A DNA stretch of 64,000 nt. Origin: an uncultured Porphyromonas sp. GTDB lineage: Bacteria; Bacteroidota; Bacteroidia; Bacteroidales; Porphyromonadaceae. Where the stretch lies: contig NZ_CABUAN010000006.1 of the NCBI RefSeq assembly GCF_902489635.1, positions 1 to 64,000 of the forward strand. Reading direction: 5' to 3'. A program made the translations under genes and the position numbers. Below, one piece after another: positions 7,773 to 18,015 of this stretch (position 1 is the first letter of the stretch; each line of letters opens with the position of its first letter). The notes beneath the pieces were generated by a model, which was given only the letters and a program-made list of their open reading frames with translations, searched no databases and was not told where the DNA came from.

Positions 7773-10700
7773 ATGGCATCCAAACCAACCAATACTAGAA
7801 AGAGCTTCGCATCTATTGCTCATCCAATGGAGTACCCTGACTTCTTGGAGGTGCAGCTCAAATCTTTTCAGGACTTCTTTCAGCTCAATACTCCTGCCGA
7901 GAGTAGAAAGAAAGAGGGATTATTTAAAGTCTTCTCTGAGAACTTCCCCATCGAAGACACTCGCAACAACTTCAAGCTTCTATTTGAAGACTACTTCGTC
8001 GATCCTCCCAAGTATTCGATAGAGGAGTGCTTGCGTCGTGGTCTGACCTATAGCGTCCCCCTAAGAGCTAAACTCAAGCTCACCTGTGAAGACCCCGAAC
8101 ATGAAGACTTTGAGTCCACCGTACAGGACGTTTTCCTGGGTTCTATTCCCTATATGACACCTGCGGGGACCTTTGTCATCAATGGTGCAGAGAGAGTAGT
8201 CGTATCTCAGCTACACCGCTCACCAGGCGTCTTCTTTGGATCTAGTCTACACAACAACGGGACGAGACTCTACTCGGCTCGTATCATCCCATTCAAGGGT
8301 TCGTGGATCGAGTTCGCTACTGATACGAACAACGAGCTCTACGCTTACATCGATCGTAAGAAGAAGCTCCCCATCACGACCCTCCTACGCGCCATCGGAT
8401 ATGAGACAGACAAAGACATCCTCGACCTCTTTGGCATCGCTGAGGAGATCCCTGTCACACTAGAGTCGCTACAGGCTAACTATGGACGACAGCTGGCTGC
8501 CTCCGTCATACTGAAGTATTACGATGAGGAGAGTGAGGAGGAGACAGGAGAGACTGAGACCTTCGCCCGGTACAACACGCTCGTGGAGCAAAATGCTACC
8601 CTAGACGAAGACAACGCTCAGGTCATCCTAGAGAATGGTATCGAGACCATCCTACTACGTCGTGACTTAGTTGCATCCGATCAGGAGTCTGACCAGGAGG
8701 TCATGGACTACTCGATCATCTTCAACACACTCAAGCGTGACTCAGCCAACTCTGAGCAGGCTGCCTACAACTTCATCTACAACCTCCTACGCAACTCTAC
8801 TCCACCCGATGATCAGAGTGCTAAGGAGATCTTCAACAACATCTTCTTCTCGGAGAAGCGCTATGACCTAGGCGATGTAGGGCGCTACAAGATCAATAGC
8901 AAACTAGGACTAGACATAGATCCCAACGTCAAGATCCTCACAGCTGAGGATATCGTTGCGATCATACGTCATCTGATCAAGCTAGTCAATGGTAAGGCCC
9001 CTGTCGATGACATCGACCACCTCTCCAACCGTCGTGTCAGAACCGTCGGCGAGCAGCTATACAATCAGTTTAGTATAGGACTGAGTCGTATGGCTCGTAC
9101 GGTCAAGGAGCGTATGAACGTACGTGACAGCGAGGTCTTCACACCCGTCGATCTAGTCAACTCCAAGACGATTGCATCGGTTGTCAACAGCTTCTTCGGG
9201 ACCAACGCGCTCTCACAGTTTATGGATCAGCAGAATCCACTCTCTGAGATCACGCACAAGCGTCGTCTATCGGCACTAGGCCCTGGCGGTCTGACACGAG
9301 ATCGTGCAGGCTTTGAGGTGCGAGACGTACACTACACTCATTATGGTCGTCTCTGTCCTATCGAGACGCCTGAGGGTCCAAACATTGGACTCATCTCCTC
9401 GCTTTGTGTCTATGCTAAGATCAACGAGCTAGGCTTCATCACGACTCCTTATCGCAATGTCAAAAAGGGTAAGGTGAGCTTTAAAGACACCGAGCTTGCC
9501 TATTTTACCGCTGAAGAAGAGGAGGACAAGACCGTAGCTCAGGGTAACGCGCCACTAGATGACAACGGACACTTCGTCCGCTCTCGTGTCAAGGCGCGCT
9601 ATGGCGCAGACTTCCCCGTTGTGGAGCCTGAGGAGGTAGACCTGATGGACGTCTCTCCGACGCAGATCGCTTCGATTGCAGCTTCGCTCATTCCATTCCT
9701 CGAGCACGACGATGCTAACCGTGCCCTCATGGGATCGAACATGATGCGTCAGGCCGTACCACTACTGACACCCGAGGCTCCTATCGTAGGCACAGGCATT
9801 GAGCGCAGACTAGTCTCAGACTCTCGCACTCAGATAGAGGCTGCGGGCGATGGCGTGGTCGTCTATGTCGATGCCACCAAGATCGTGGTCGACTACGACC
9901 GCACAGAAGAGGAGGAGCTTGTTAGCTTTGAGCCCTCAGAGGTTACCTACAAGCTACCCAAGTATCGCAAGACCAATCAATCTACCACGATAGACCTGAG
10001 CCCCATCTGCCGTAAGGGTGACCGAGTCACCAAGGGACAGATACTCTCTGAGGGTTTCTCCACACAAGATGGCGAGTTAGCTCTCGGGCGCAATATTTTG
10101 GCCGCTTACATGCCTTGGAAGGGATACAACTACGAGGATGCGATCGTACTCAACGAGCGCGTCGTCGCAGAGGATCTCTTTACCTCTATACATGTCGATG
10201 AGTACTCGCTCGACGTACGTGAGACGAAGCGTGGCATGGAGGAGTTTACGGCAGACATCCCCAACGTCAGTGAGGAAGCTACCAAAGACCTCGACTCTAA
10301 TGGTATCGTTCGTGTCGGTGCTCGCATCGTACCGGGCGACATCCTAGTAGGTAAGATTACGCCAAAGGGCGAGTCCGATCCTACCCCTGAGGAGAAGCTA
10401 CTCTTAGCCATCTTTGGCGACAAGGCTGGTGATGTCAAGGACGCTTCGCTCAAGGCCTCTCCCTCGCTCAAGGGTGTCGTCATCGACACGAAGCTTTACT
10501 CACGCGCCAATCGTAAGGGTGGTATAGCAGCTACACGCAAGATCAACCAGCGCTACGAGGAGGAGCTCTCCAAGCTACAAACGGCACTCAAGGACGAGCT
10601 AGTCTCCAAGCTGCAGACCATACTCAAGAAGCACAAGACCACAGCGACAGACTTCGTCGACTACATCGGTGTCGTCAAGGTCAAGGCTGGTACACGCATC

Positions 10701-11612
10701 ACCAAGTCGTTGCTCCTCGATCTAGACTACTATGACTTGCGCATGTCTGACTGGACCAAGGACGAGCATACTAACGAACTTGTCAAGCAGACGATCGCTA
10801 ACTATATCAAGAAGGACAAGATCACAATCGCAGAGGTCAATAGACGCAAGCTCGATGAGACCCTCGGCGATGAGTTGCCCTCAGGCATCATCCAGACCGC
10901 TAAGATCCTGATCGCTAAGAAGCGTAAGATACAGGTCGGCGACAAGATGGCTGGACGACATGGTAACAAGGGTATCGTCTCCAAGATCGTACGTCGTGAG
11001 GATATGCCTTACCTGCCAGATGGTACTCCAGTAGACATCTGTCTTAACCCGCTGGGTGTGCCTTCACGTATGAACCTAGGACAGATCTTTGAGGCCGTCC
11101 TAGCATGGGCTGGGCGAAAGCTCGGAGTCAAGTTTGCGACCCCCATCTTCGATGGAGCTACACTTGATGATCTAAACGAGTGGACCGACAAGGCTGGTCT
11201 ACCACGTGGCGGTCAGATGAAGCTCTACGATGGCGGTACAGGCGAGCCTTTTGACCAGGAGGCAACCGTAGGTGTCACCTACTTCCTCAAGTTAGGTCAC
11301 ATGGTCGATGACAAGATGCACGCCCGCTCGATCGGTCCGTACTCACTGATCACACAGCAACCTCTCGGTGGTAAGTCCAACTTCGGAGGTCAGCGCTTCG
11401 GAGAGATGGAGGTGTGGGCACTGGAGGCCTTCGGTGCGGCACACGTCCTTCAGGAGATCCTCACCATCAAGAGTGATGACGTCGTGGGTCGCTCTAAGGC
11501 TTACGAGGCGATCGTACGTGGCGACAACATGCCCACGCCCGGTCTCCCCGAGTCTCTCAACGTGCTACTCAATGAGCTCAAGGGTCTAGCCCTCAGCGTA
11601 CATATTGAGTAA
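7773..11612 (+). CDS. rpoB: RNA polymerase subunit beta
   Basis: Full-length RpoB, about 1279 residues from the ATG at 7773 (MASKPTNTRKSFAS), which matches the usual Bacteroidota N terminus; the longer frame from 7722 is leader. Recognisable blocks include the rifampicin pocket (FGTNALSQFMDQQNPLSEI and HKRRLSALGPGG), SRMNLGQIFEAVLAW, and the C-terminal clamp region with GGKSNFGGQRFGEMEVWALE. The rifampicin-site residues look wild type. It lies 45 bp before rpoC, its partner in the catalytic core. Confidence 0.98.
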   Translation: MASKPTNTRKSFASIAHPMEYPDFLEVQLKSFQDFFQLNTPAESRKKEGLFKVFSENFPIEDTRNNFKLLFEDYFVDPPKYSIEECLRRGLTYSVPLRAKLKLTCEDPEHEDFESTVQDVFLGSIPYMTPAGTFVINGAERVVVSQLHRSPGVFFGSSLHNNGTRLYSARIIPFKGSWIEFATDTNNELYAYIDRKKKLPITTLLRAIGYETDKDILDLFGIAEEIPVTLESLQANYGRQLAASVILKYYDEESEEETGETETFARYNTLVEQNATLDEDNAQVILENGIETILLRRDLVASDQESDQEVMDYSIIFNTLKRDSANSEQAAYNFIYNLLRNSTPPDDQSAKEIFNNIFFSEKRYDLGDVGRYKINSKLGLDIDPNVKILTAEDIVAIIRHLIKLVNGKAPVDDIDHLSNRRVRTVGEQLYNQFSIGLSRMARTVKERMNVRDSEVFTPVDLVNSKTIASVVNSFFGTNALSQFMDQQNPLSEITHKRRLSALGPGGLTRDRAGFEVRDVHYTHYGRLCPIETPEGPNIGLISSLCVYAKINELGFITTPYRNVKKGKVSFKDTELAYFTAEEEEDKTVAQGNAPLDDNGHFVRSRVKARYGADFPVVEPEEVDLMDVSPTQIASIAASLIPFLEHDDANRALMGSNMMRQAVPLLTPEAPIVGTGIERRLVSDSRTQIEAAGDGVVVYVDATKIVVDYDRTEEEELVSFEPSEVTYKLPKYRKTNQSTTIDLSPICRKGDRVTKGQILSEGFSTQDGELALGRNILAAYMPWKGYNYEDAIVLNERVVAEDLFTSIHVDEYSLDVRETKRGMEEFTADIPNVSEEATKDLDSNGIVRVGARIVPGDILVGKITPKGESDPTPEEKLLLAIFGDKAGDVKDASLKASPSLKGVVIDTKLYSRANRKGGIAATRKINQRYEEELSKLQTALKDELVSKLQTILKKHKTTATDFVDYIGVVKVKAGTRITKSLLLDLDYYDLRMSDWTKDEHTNELVKQTIANYIKKDKITIAEVNRRKLDETLGDELPSGIIQTAKILIAKKRKIQVGDKMAGRHGNKGIVSKIVRREDMPYLPDGTPVDICLNPLGVPSRMNLGQIFEAVLAWAGRKLGVKFATPIFDGATLDDLNEWTDKAGLPRGGQMKLYDGGTGEPFDQEATVGVTYFLKLGHMVDDKMHARSIGPYSLITQQPLGGKSNFGGQRFGEMEVWALEAFGAAHVLQEILTIKSDDVVGRSKAYEAIVRGDNMPTPGLPESLNVLLNELKGLALSVHIE

Positions 11613-11657
11613 TCCCCTCCCCTATCCTTACACACTATATATAGTCAGACTTAAGTT

Positions 11658-14600
11658 ATGGCATACAAGACAGCCCCTAAGAGCAAGACCACCTTTTCAT
11701 CCATTAGGCTCTCCCTGGCATCACCTGAGGAGATCCTAGCGGCATCACATGGAGAGGTTACGAATCCGAATACTCTTGACTATAAAACATACAAGCCAGT
11801 ACGTGACGGACTCTTTTGCGAGAGAATCTTCGGCCCAGTCAAAGATTACGAGTGCAACTGTGGTAAGTTCAAGCGCATACGCTTCCGTGGTACCATCTGC
11901 GACCGTTGTGGTGTAGAGGTTACGGAGAAGAAAGTGCGTCGTGAGCGTACTGGGCACATCAAGCTCGCTGTACCCGTAGCGCACATTTGGTACTTCCGCA
12001 GTCTACCTAACAAGCTGGCATCGCTGCTCAATCTCAAGTCGAAAGACCTAGAGGCGATCATCTACTACGAGAAGTATATCGTACTGCAGAGCGGTGTCTC
12101 TGACCTAGAGGTCAATACGATCCTCACCGAGGAGGAGTATCAGGCCAAGCTAGACGAGATCGATCAGAGTCATCCAGACAACTACGACCTGCCAGAGAGC
12201 GATCCAGACAAGTTTGTTGCAAAGATCGGTGCAGAGGCACTCTATGAGATGCTCTCCAACCTAGATCTAGATAGCCTCTCCTACGAGCTACGCGACAAGG
12301 CTCAGACAGAGACCTCACAGCAGCGCCGTCTAGACGCACTCAAGCGACTCAACGTCGTCGAGTCCTTCCGCGCTTCTAAGGATATCAACCGCCCCGAGTG
12401 GATGATCCTCAAGGTGGTACCAGTCATTCCGCCCGATCTACGCCCACTCGTACCGCTCGATGGTGGTCGCTTTGCAACAAGTGATCTCAACGAGCTCTAT
12501 CGTCGTGTCATACTGCGTAACAATCGCCTCAAGAGACTCCTAGAGCAGAGCGTCCCCGAGGTGATCATTCGCAATGAGAAGCGCATGCTACAAGAGGCTG
12601 TCGACTCACTCCTCGACAACTCACGTAAGTCAAGTGCATTCAAGGGCGAAAACAACCGTCCCCTCAAGTCTCTCTCAGACAGCCTCAAGGGTAAGCCCGG
12701 TCGCTTCCGTCAGAACCTACTCGGTAAGCGTGTAGACTACTCGGCACGTTCCGTCATCGTCGTCGGCCCTGAGCTACAGATGCATGAGTGCGGTCTGCCT
12801 AAGGATATGGCAGCTGAGCTCTACAAGCCCTTTATCATCCGCAAGCTCATCGAGCGTGGAGTCGTCAAGACCGTCAAGAGCGCTAAGCGCATCGTAGATC
12901 GTCGTGACAACGTCATCTGGGAGATCCTTGAGAACGTCATGAAGGGGCACCCTGTACTACTCAACCGAGCTCCGACGCTACACCGTCTAGGTATACAAGC
13001 CTTCCAGCCCAAGATGATCGAGGGCAAAGCTATCCAGCTACACCCCTTGGCTTGTACCGCTTTCAACGCTGACTTCGATGGTGACCAGATGGCTGTGCAC
13101 CTTCCCCTAGGCAACGAAGCTATCCTAGAGGCTCAGCTACTCATGCTCGCCTCACACAATATCCTCAACCCCGCCAATGGTGCACCTATCACCGTCCCCT
13201 CACAGGATATGGTCTTGGGACTCTACTATATCACCAAGATCCGCAAGGGAGCCAAGGGCAGTGGGCACACCTTCTACGGTGTCGAGGAGGCTCGGATCGC
13301 ATACAACGAGGGCAAGCTAGACATTCACGCACCGATCAACGTACGCATTGACAACGTCCTCGAAGATGGTCAACTCGTCAGCAAGATCATCGAGACCTCC
13401 ATGGGACGTATCATGGTCAATGAAAACGTCCCCACCGAGGTCGGTTACATCAACGAGACCCTAGGCAAGGGTGCGCTACGCTCTATCATCTCCAATGTGA
13501 TCAAGGTGTGTGGCTTTGCCAAGACTGCCCAGTTCCTAGACAAGATCAAGAACCTCGGATACCACATGGCATTCAAGGGTGGTCTCTCCTTCCGTCTGCA
13601 AGACGTCGTCATTCCTAAGGACAAGGAGAAGCTTGTCGCTGAGGGCAATGAGCGTGTCGAGGAGATCTTCGCACAGTACAACGAGGGCTTCATCACCAAT
13701 ACCGAGCGATACAACCAGATCATCGATACGTGGAGTAACGTCTCTAACAAGATCACCGCTTCACTGATGAGACAGCTAGCTCTAGATGACGAGGGCTTCA
13801 ACAACATCTTCATGATGATGGACTCAGGAGCTCGTGGTTCGAAGGAGCAGATTCGTCAGCTCGCCGGTATCCGTGGTCTGATGGCTAAGCCTCAGAAGAG
13901 TGGTTCAGGCGGTGGTCAGGTCATTGAGAACCCTATTCTCTCCAACTTCAAGGAGGGTCTCTCCGTGCTAGAGTACTTTATCTCCTCTCACGGTGCTCGT
14001 AAGGGTCTAGCTGATACCGCGCTCAAGACTGCAGATGCTGGTTACTTGACCCGTCGTCTCGTGGATGTATCGCACGATGTTGTCATCTCTGAGGAGGACT
14101 GCGGCACACTGCGAGGCATCGAGATGTCTGACGTGATGAAAAACAGTACCGTCGTCGCCACCCTCGGTGAGCGCATCCTCGGTCGTACATCCGTCCATGA
14201 CATCAAGCACCCCGAGACTGGCGAGTATATCGTACATGCTGGTGACGAAATCAACGAAGCAGCTGTAGCTGCCATCACCGCTGCCGGTATCGAGACCGTC
14301 GAGGTACGATCAGTACTCACCTGCGAAACGAAAAACGGCGTCTGCGCCAAGTGCTACGGTCGCAACCTTGCCACCAACAAGCTCGTACAGCGAGGCGAGG
14401 TAGTCGGTGTCATCGCAGCGCAAGCTATCGGTGAGCCTGGTACGCAGCTTACGCTACGGACCTTCCACGCTGGTGGTACAGCAAGCAACCAAGAGACCGA
14501 TGCTACCGTACGTGCACGATTCTCTGGAACCATCGAGTACTCAGACATCCGCTACGTAGACGTGGAGCGTGCTGGACGAGACGGCAATATGCGACCCGCA

Positions 14601-16007
14601 CACATCGTGGTCAACCGTACCGCCGAGCTACGCATCCTAGACCCCAAGACGGGTGTCATACTGCAGCACGAGCTGGTACCCTATGCCAGCACCATCTTCT
14701 TTGCAAACGGAGCCACCGTCAGCAAGGACGATACACTGCTCAACTTTGACCCACACAATACAGCTCTTATCTCCGAGTTCTCCGGGCGTCTTGTCTTCGA
14801 GAATCTTGTCGAGAAGGTTACCTTCGAGTACGAGACCGACGAGAGTGCTTCGCACAAAGAGATCGTCATCATCCGCAAGCAGGGTGTCAAGAACAATCTC
14901 ATCCCGACGGCTCAGATATTGGACGACAAGGGCAACGTACTTCGCTCGTACAACCTCCCCGTCGGTGCTCACCTAGTCAAGGAGGATGGCGATATGATCA
15001 CACAGGGCGACATCATCACCAAGACACCTCGCGCTATCTCTGGTGCTGGTGATATTACGGGTGGTCTGCCTCGTGTTCAGGAGCTCTTTGAGGCGCGCAA
15101 TCCATCGAGTCCTGCTGTCGTAGCAGAGATCGACGGAACCATCGACTTCGCTGGTGTCAAGCGTGGCAATCAGGAGATCTCCATCACCTCTCGTCTAGGC
15201 GAGATCCGTAAGTACTTCGTACCACTTACGAAGCAGATCCTCGTACAGCCTGGCGACTATGTACGTGCCGGCATGCCCCTCTCTGAGGGTGCTGTCACGC
15301 CAGCCGACATCCTCGCCATCCAGGGTCCCACGGCCGTACAGGAGTACATCGTCAACGAGGTTCAGGACGTCTATCGTCTACAAGGTGTGAAGATCAATGA
15401 TAAGCACTTTGAGGTGATCGTCCGCCAGATGATGCGCAAGGTACAGGTCATCGATCCAGGAGATACACTCCTGATGCCACAGCAGATTGTGGATAAGAAC
15501 GAGGCTACCGAGGAGAACGACAAGCTCTGGGGTATGAAGGTGATCACCGATGCTGGTGACTCCACCACCATGAAGCCTGGACAGATCATCTCGAGCCGTA
15601 AGCTACGTGATGAGAATAGCTCCCTCAAGCGTCGTGACCTCAAGCCCGCTACAGCACGTGATGCGATGCCTGCTACGACCAATCAGATCCTACAGGGTAT
15701 CACCAAGGCTGCGCTACAGACGCGAGGCTTCATCTCGGCGGCTTCCTTCCAGGAGACCTCTAAGGTACTCAACGATGCTGCCATATCGGGCAAGGCAGAC
15801 AAGCTCGAGGGCATCAAGGAGAATGTCATCTGCGGTCACCTGATCCCTGCAGGTACAGGTCTACCCGAGTATGACAAACTCCTCGTCATGTCGCAAAAGG
15901 AGCATGACGAGATCGAGGCTCAGAGCCGTCAGACAGGATCTGATGCCAGCTACCGCGCCAAGAAGCTCGACGAGGAAAAAGCCTCCGAGACCGCTTCCGC
16001 TAAGTAA
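11658..16007 (+). CDS. rpoC: RNA polymerase subunit beta-prime
   Basis: 1449-residue RpoC. The zinc-binding clamp (CNCGKFKRIRFRGTICDRCG, about residues 70-89), the catalytic Mg2+ motif NADFDGDQM, the bridge-helix/trigger-loop region (GSKEQIRQLAGIRGLM) and the second zinc site (CETKNGVCAKCYG) are all present. The C terminus ends with a charged tail (RAKKLDEEKASETASAK). It closes the ribosomal-rpoBC block and is followed after 92 bp by the strong hairpin at 16100-16155. Confidence 0.98.
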   Translation: MAYKTAPKSKTTFSSIRLSLASPEEILAASHGEVTNPNTLDYKTYKPVRDGLFCERIFGPVKDYECNCGKFKRIRFRGTICDRCGVEVTEKKVRRERTGHIKLAVPVAHIWYFRSLPNKLASLLNLKSKDLEAIIYYEKYIVLQSGVSDLEVNTILTEEEYQAKLDEIDQSHPDNYDLPESDPDKFVAKIGAEALYEMLSNLDLDSLSYELRDKAQTETSQQRRLDALKRLNVVESFRASKDINRPEWMILKVVPVIPPDLRPLVPLDGGRFATSDLNELYRRVILRNNRLKRLLEQSVPEVIIRNEKRMLQEAVDSLLDNSRKSSAFKGENNRPLKSLSDSLKGKPGRFRQNLLGKRVDYSARSVIVVGPELQMHECGLPKDMAAELYKPFIIRKLIERGVVKTVKSAKRIVDRRDNVIWEILENVMKGHPVLLNRAPTLHRLGIQAFQPKMIEGKAIQLHPLACTAFNADFDGDQMAVHLPLGNEAILEAQLLMLASHNILNPANGAPITVPSQDMVLGLYYITKIRKGAKGSGHTFYGVEEARIAYNEGKLDIHAPINVRIDNVLEDGQLVSKIIETSMGRIMVNENVPTEVGYINETLGKGALRSIISNVIKVCGFAKTAQFLDKIKNLGYHMAFKGGLSFRLQDVVIPKDKEKLVAEGNERVEEIFAQYNEGFITNTERYNQIIDTWSNVSNKITASLMRQLALDDEGFNNIFMMMDSGARGSKEQIRQLAGIRGLMAKPQKSGSGGGQVIENPILSNFKEGLSVLEYFISSHGARKGLADTALKTADAGYLTRRLVDVSHDVVISEEDCGTLRGIEMSDVMKNSTVVATLGERILGRTSVHDIKHPETGEYIVHAGDEINEAAVAAITAAGIETVEVRSVLTCETKNGVCAKCYGRNLATNKLVQRGEVVGVIAAQAIGEPGTQLTLRTFHAGGTASNQETDATVRARFSGTIEYSDIRYVDVERAGRDGNMRPAHIVVNRTAELRILDPKTGVILQHELVPYASTIFFANGATVSKDDTLLNFDPHNTALISEFSGRLVFENLVEKVTFEYETDESASHKEIVIIRKQGVKNNLIPTAQILDDKGNVLRSYNLPVGAHLVKEDGDMITQGDIITKTPRAISGAGDITGGLPRVQELFEARNPSSPAVVAEIDGTIDFAGVKRGNQEISITSRLGEIRKYFVPLTKQILVQPGDYVRAGMPLSEGAVTPADILAIQGPTAVQEYIVNEVQDVYRLQGVKINDKHFEVIVRQMMRKVQVIDPGDTLLMPQQIVDKNEATEENDKLWGMKVITDAGDSTTMKPGQIISSRKLRDENSSLKRRDLKPATARDAMPATTNQILQGITKAALQTRGFISAASFQETSKVLNDAAISGKADKLEGIKENVICGHLIPAGTGLPEYDKLLVMSQKEHDEIEAQSRQTGSDASYRAKKLDEEKASETASAK

Positions 16008-16099
16008 CAACTGCCTCACAGAGCAGCTCGTATAGTAGCTCTACCGTAAAGATTATCTCAGGAGTGCTCCCTATAGCCTCCTAACAGATATAAGCAACG

Positions 16100-16155
16100 A
16101 AAAGGAAGGCTCGCCTCAAAGGTCCACACGACCTCATGAGGCGAGCCTTCCTTTT
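16100..16155 (+). terminator. Strong rho-independent terminator after rpoC
   Basis: A perfect 19-bp stem joins AAAAGGAAGGCTCGCCTCA (16100-16118) to TGAGGCGAGCCTTCCTTTT (16137-16155). The loop holds a small inner hairpin (AGGT/ACCT). The 3-prime arm ends in TTTT, and the A-start makes it usable in either direction. Confidence 0.9.
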
Positions 16156-16384
16156 GTTATGTTCCTTCGCCAGCACCCAGATATAAGAGGACGAGACGAG
16201 TAGCCCGATTTCCGAAATCTAGAATATTATGCGTGGATTCAACTGTCAAATGAAATTCTCCAACCACTAGTTGGAGAAATTAGTTGGTCGAAGCATATCG
16301 TCATTTTGACCAAGTGTAAAGAGACCCAGCAAAGGCAATTCTACATCCTCGCTACTAAGAAGTATCGCTTGACGAGTAACGATT
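16156..16384. other. Spacer with one short hairpin
   Basis: No gene is supported here. An 8-bp hairpin TTCTCCAA/TTGGAGAA (16256-16263 and 16271-16278) is the only structure noted. Confidence 0.4.
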
Positions 16385-16519
16385 TGTAGGGACGCACGGC
16401 TCGTGCGTCCGTTGTAGTACAGAGAGACGTATTCCTTTGCCATCAAATCTTGACGTTGTACGTAACGGATAGTTCGACAACGGACGCGCTCCCGCTAGAC
16501 ACTCCCGAGCGTCCCTACA
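16385..16519. repeat. Nested palindromic repeat (REP/MITE-like), ~135 bp
   Basis: Outer arms TGTAGGGACGC (16385-16395) and GCGTCCCTACA (16509-16519) are perfectly complementary. An inner pair CGTCCGTTGT (16406-16415) and ACAACGGACG (16477-16486) nests inside. The left arm itself folds as GACGCACG-GCT-CGTGCGTC. It ends 50 bp downstream of the CotH gene stop and could also end that transcript. Confidence 0.7.
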
Positions 16520-16568
16520 TTTTACTATACGTCTCGCTTTGACACTGCGGACGATACGCAACGCGCTC

Positions 16569-17978
16569 TTACGGGACAATCACCTTGCTATTGTCCACGA
16601 TATAGACGCCTTGCGGTAGATCACGCATCGCCTCACTGTAGTCATCAGCAATGCGCACGACCTCGCCCGACATGGTGTAGACGATGTGGCGACCAGCGGT
16701 CGGCACTACGGGCGCAATGGCATTAGGCGTAGCCGGCAGGTGATTATCAAACCAGTCTACATTCCGCCGAAGAGCAGTCGTGAGCTCCTCCGCTGCGCTG
16801 TGCAGAGGCTTGAAATCGCCCTTAGACCAGCGCTGCTTGTCCCGCGCATAAGCCTCCTCATAAGGGGCAAAGCAACTCTCCAAGTAGCGCATCCACTCAT
16901 CAGAAAGCACGGGGTGCACCTCTTTCCACACCCTGCAGACGGCTGAGCTAAAGTCTTCGTCCTTGAGTAGCTCCCCGATCCAGTGAGGCGCAAAGGCGTA
17001 GTGCACCTTCATCCTAAAGGTGTAGTCCGTCTTCTCCCGATTCATACAGGTGAGGTCCCAGATAGGGCCTGCCACCCACTTGCTCCCCTCGCCCTGATCT
17101 TTGTGTAGGTAAAAGCTCCCGTGGAAGCCATCGGGATTGTCCATCACCTCCTGAATGATGAAAAAGCGAGCCATCGCATCTACATCGACACGATCCTTCC
17201 AGCGGCTAGTCGCTTTGTTCGGAGCATAGATATCATCGTTGAGTCCCTTAAACTCATCAGTCAGCCAATCCCGCTGTGCCGTCGAGAGCACCTTCGGTGA
17301 GTGGTAAGTGATGTTGATGATCCAGCGGTCATTCTCTCTAAAGCTAATTTGGTTCTGCTCCTTATAGTTGTCCACCTCTACCAGCCAGCCCCCAGGGATG
17401 GTCGCTGCATCCTCGTTATTGTCCGGCTGCTCATAGATGTTGACACGATTCTTCCCGATCCGTATCGTCTCCGTCAGCAAGTAGAGACCAATATAGTCAC
17501 CATTGAGCACCACCTCGATCGGCTTTGTGGAGGGCGTCCACGCCATCCCCATCAGCTCGCCAAGCTTCATGCCCGCCATCGTCGGAGGCCAAAAATTCAG
17601 GAGTGCCCAGTGCTTATTCTTCGGCATACCCATGAGAGAGAGCTTATCGTCCAGCTTGAGCTTATAGGGCTTCTTGTCCCCCTTCCACGAGGAGTGGCCT
17701 CTGCCACGAATGTTCATTCCTAAAGGCTCTGCGGCAGTTCCTAGATTCACCTTCCCTGCGGGGTCGGAGATGTAAAACGTAGCTCGCTTATACTCTTTCT
17801 TCGTGATGATAGGCTTGCCATCGGCCGTAGTGATATACATGATAGGGATAGTCTGTGACGGCTCTACCACAGCATCGGAGGGTAGCTCCGCATCACTCTG
17901 CCCCCGACAGGGCAGCAGCGCCGTAAGCATCACGCCCAGCGTCAGCAGGACCACTGTACCAATCGAATTATGTCTCAT
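16569..17978 (-). CDS. CotH kinase family secreted protein
   Basis: 469 residues with an N-terminal signal peptide (hydrophobic about 8-24; the LLPCRGQS region could be a lipobox). The body matches the CotH family: MNIRGRGHSSWKGDKKPYKLKL near residue 88, the NGDYIGLYLLTETIRIG strand and AGPIWDLTCMNREKTDY, where CotH members carry metal/ATP-binding residues. CotH of Bacillus is an atypical kinase of spore coat proteins; substrates in Bacteroidota are unknown. The C-terminal 70 residues (VYTMSGEVVRI ... LPQGVYIVDNSKVIVP) resemble a T9SS sorting domain, so cell-surface export is inferred. It is convergent with rpoC, with no obvious operon partner. Confidence 0.8.
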   Translation of the reverse strand: MRHNSIGTVVLLTLGVMLTALLPCRGQSDAELPSDAVVEPSQTIPIMYITTADGKPIITKKEYKRATFYISDPAGKVNLGTAAEPLGMNIRGRGHSSWKGDKKPYKLKLDDKLSLMGMPKNKHWALLNFWPPTMAGMKLGELMGMAWTPSTKPIEVVLNGDYIGLYLLTETIRIGKNRVNIYEQPDNNEDAATIPGGWLVEVDNYKEQNQISFRENDRWIINITYHSPKVLSTAQRDWLTDEFKGLNDDIYAPNKATSRWKDRVDVDAMARFFIIQEVMDNPDGFHGSFYLHKDQGEGSKWVAGPIWDLTCMNREKTDYTFRMKVHYAFAPHWIGELLKDEDFSSAVCRVWKEVHPVLSDEWMRYLESCFAPYEEAYARDKQRWSKGDFKPLHSAAEELTTALRRNVDWFDNHLPATPNAIAPVVPTAGRHIVYTMSGEVVRIADDYSEAMRDLPQGVYIVDNSKVIVP

Positions 17979-18015
17979 AGCTTGATAACTTATAGTTGAC
18001 TGTGAAGAGGGGCAC

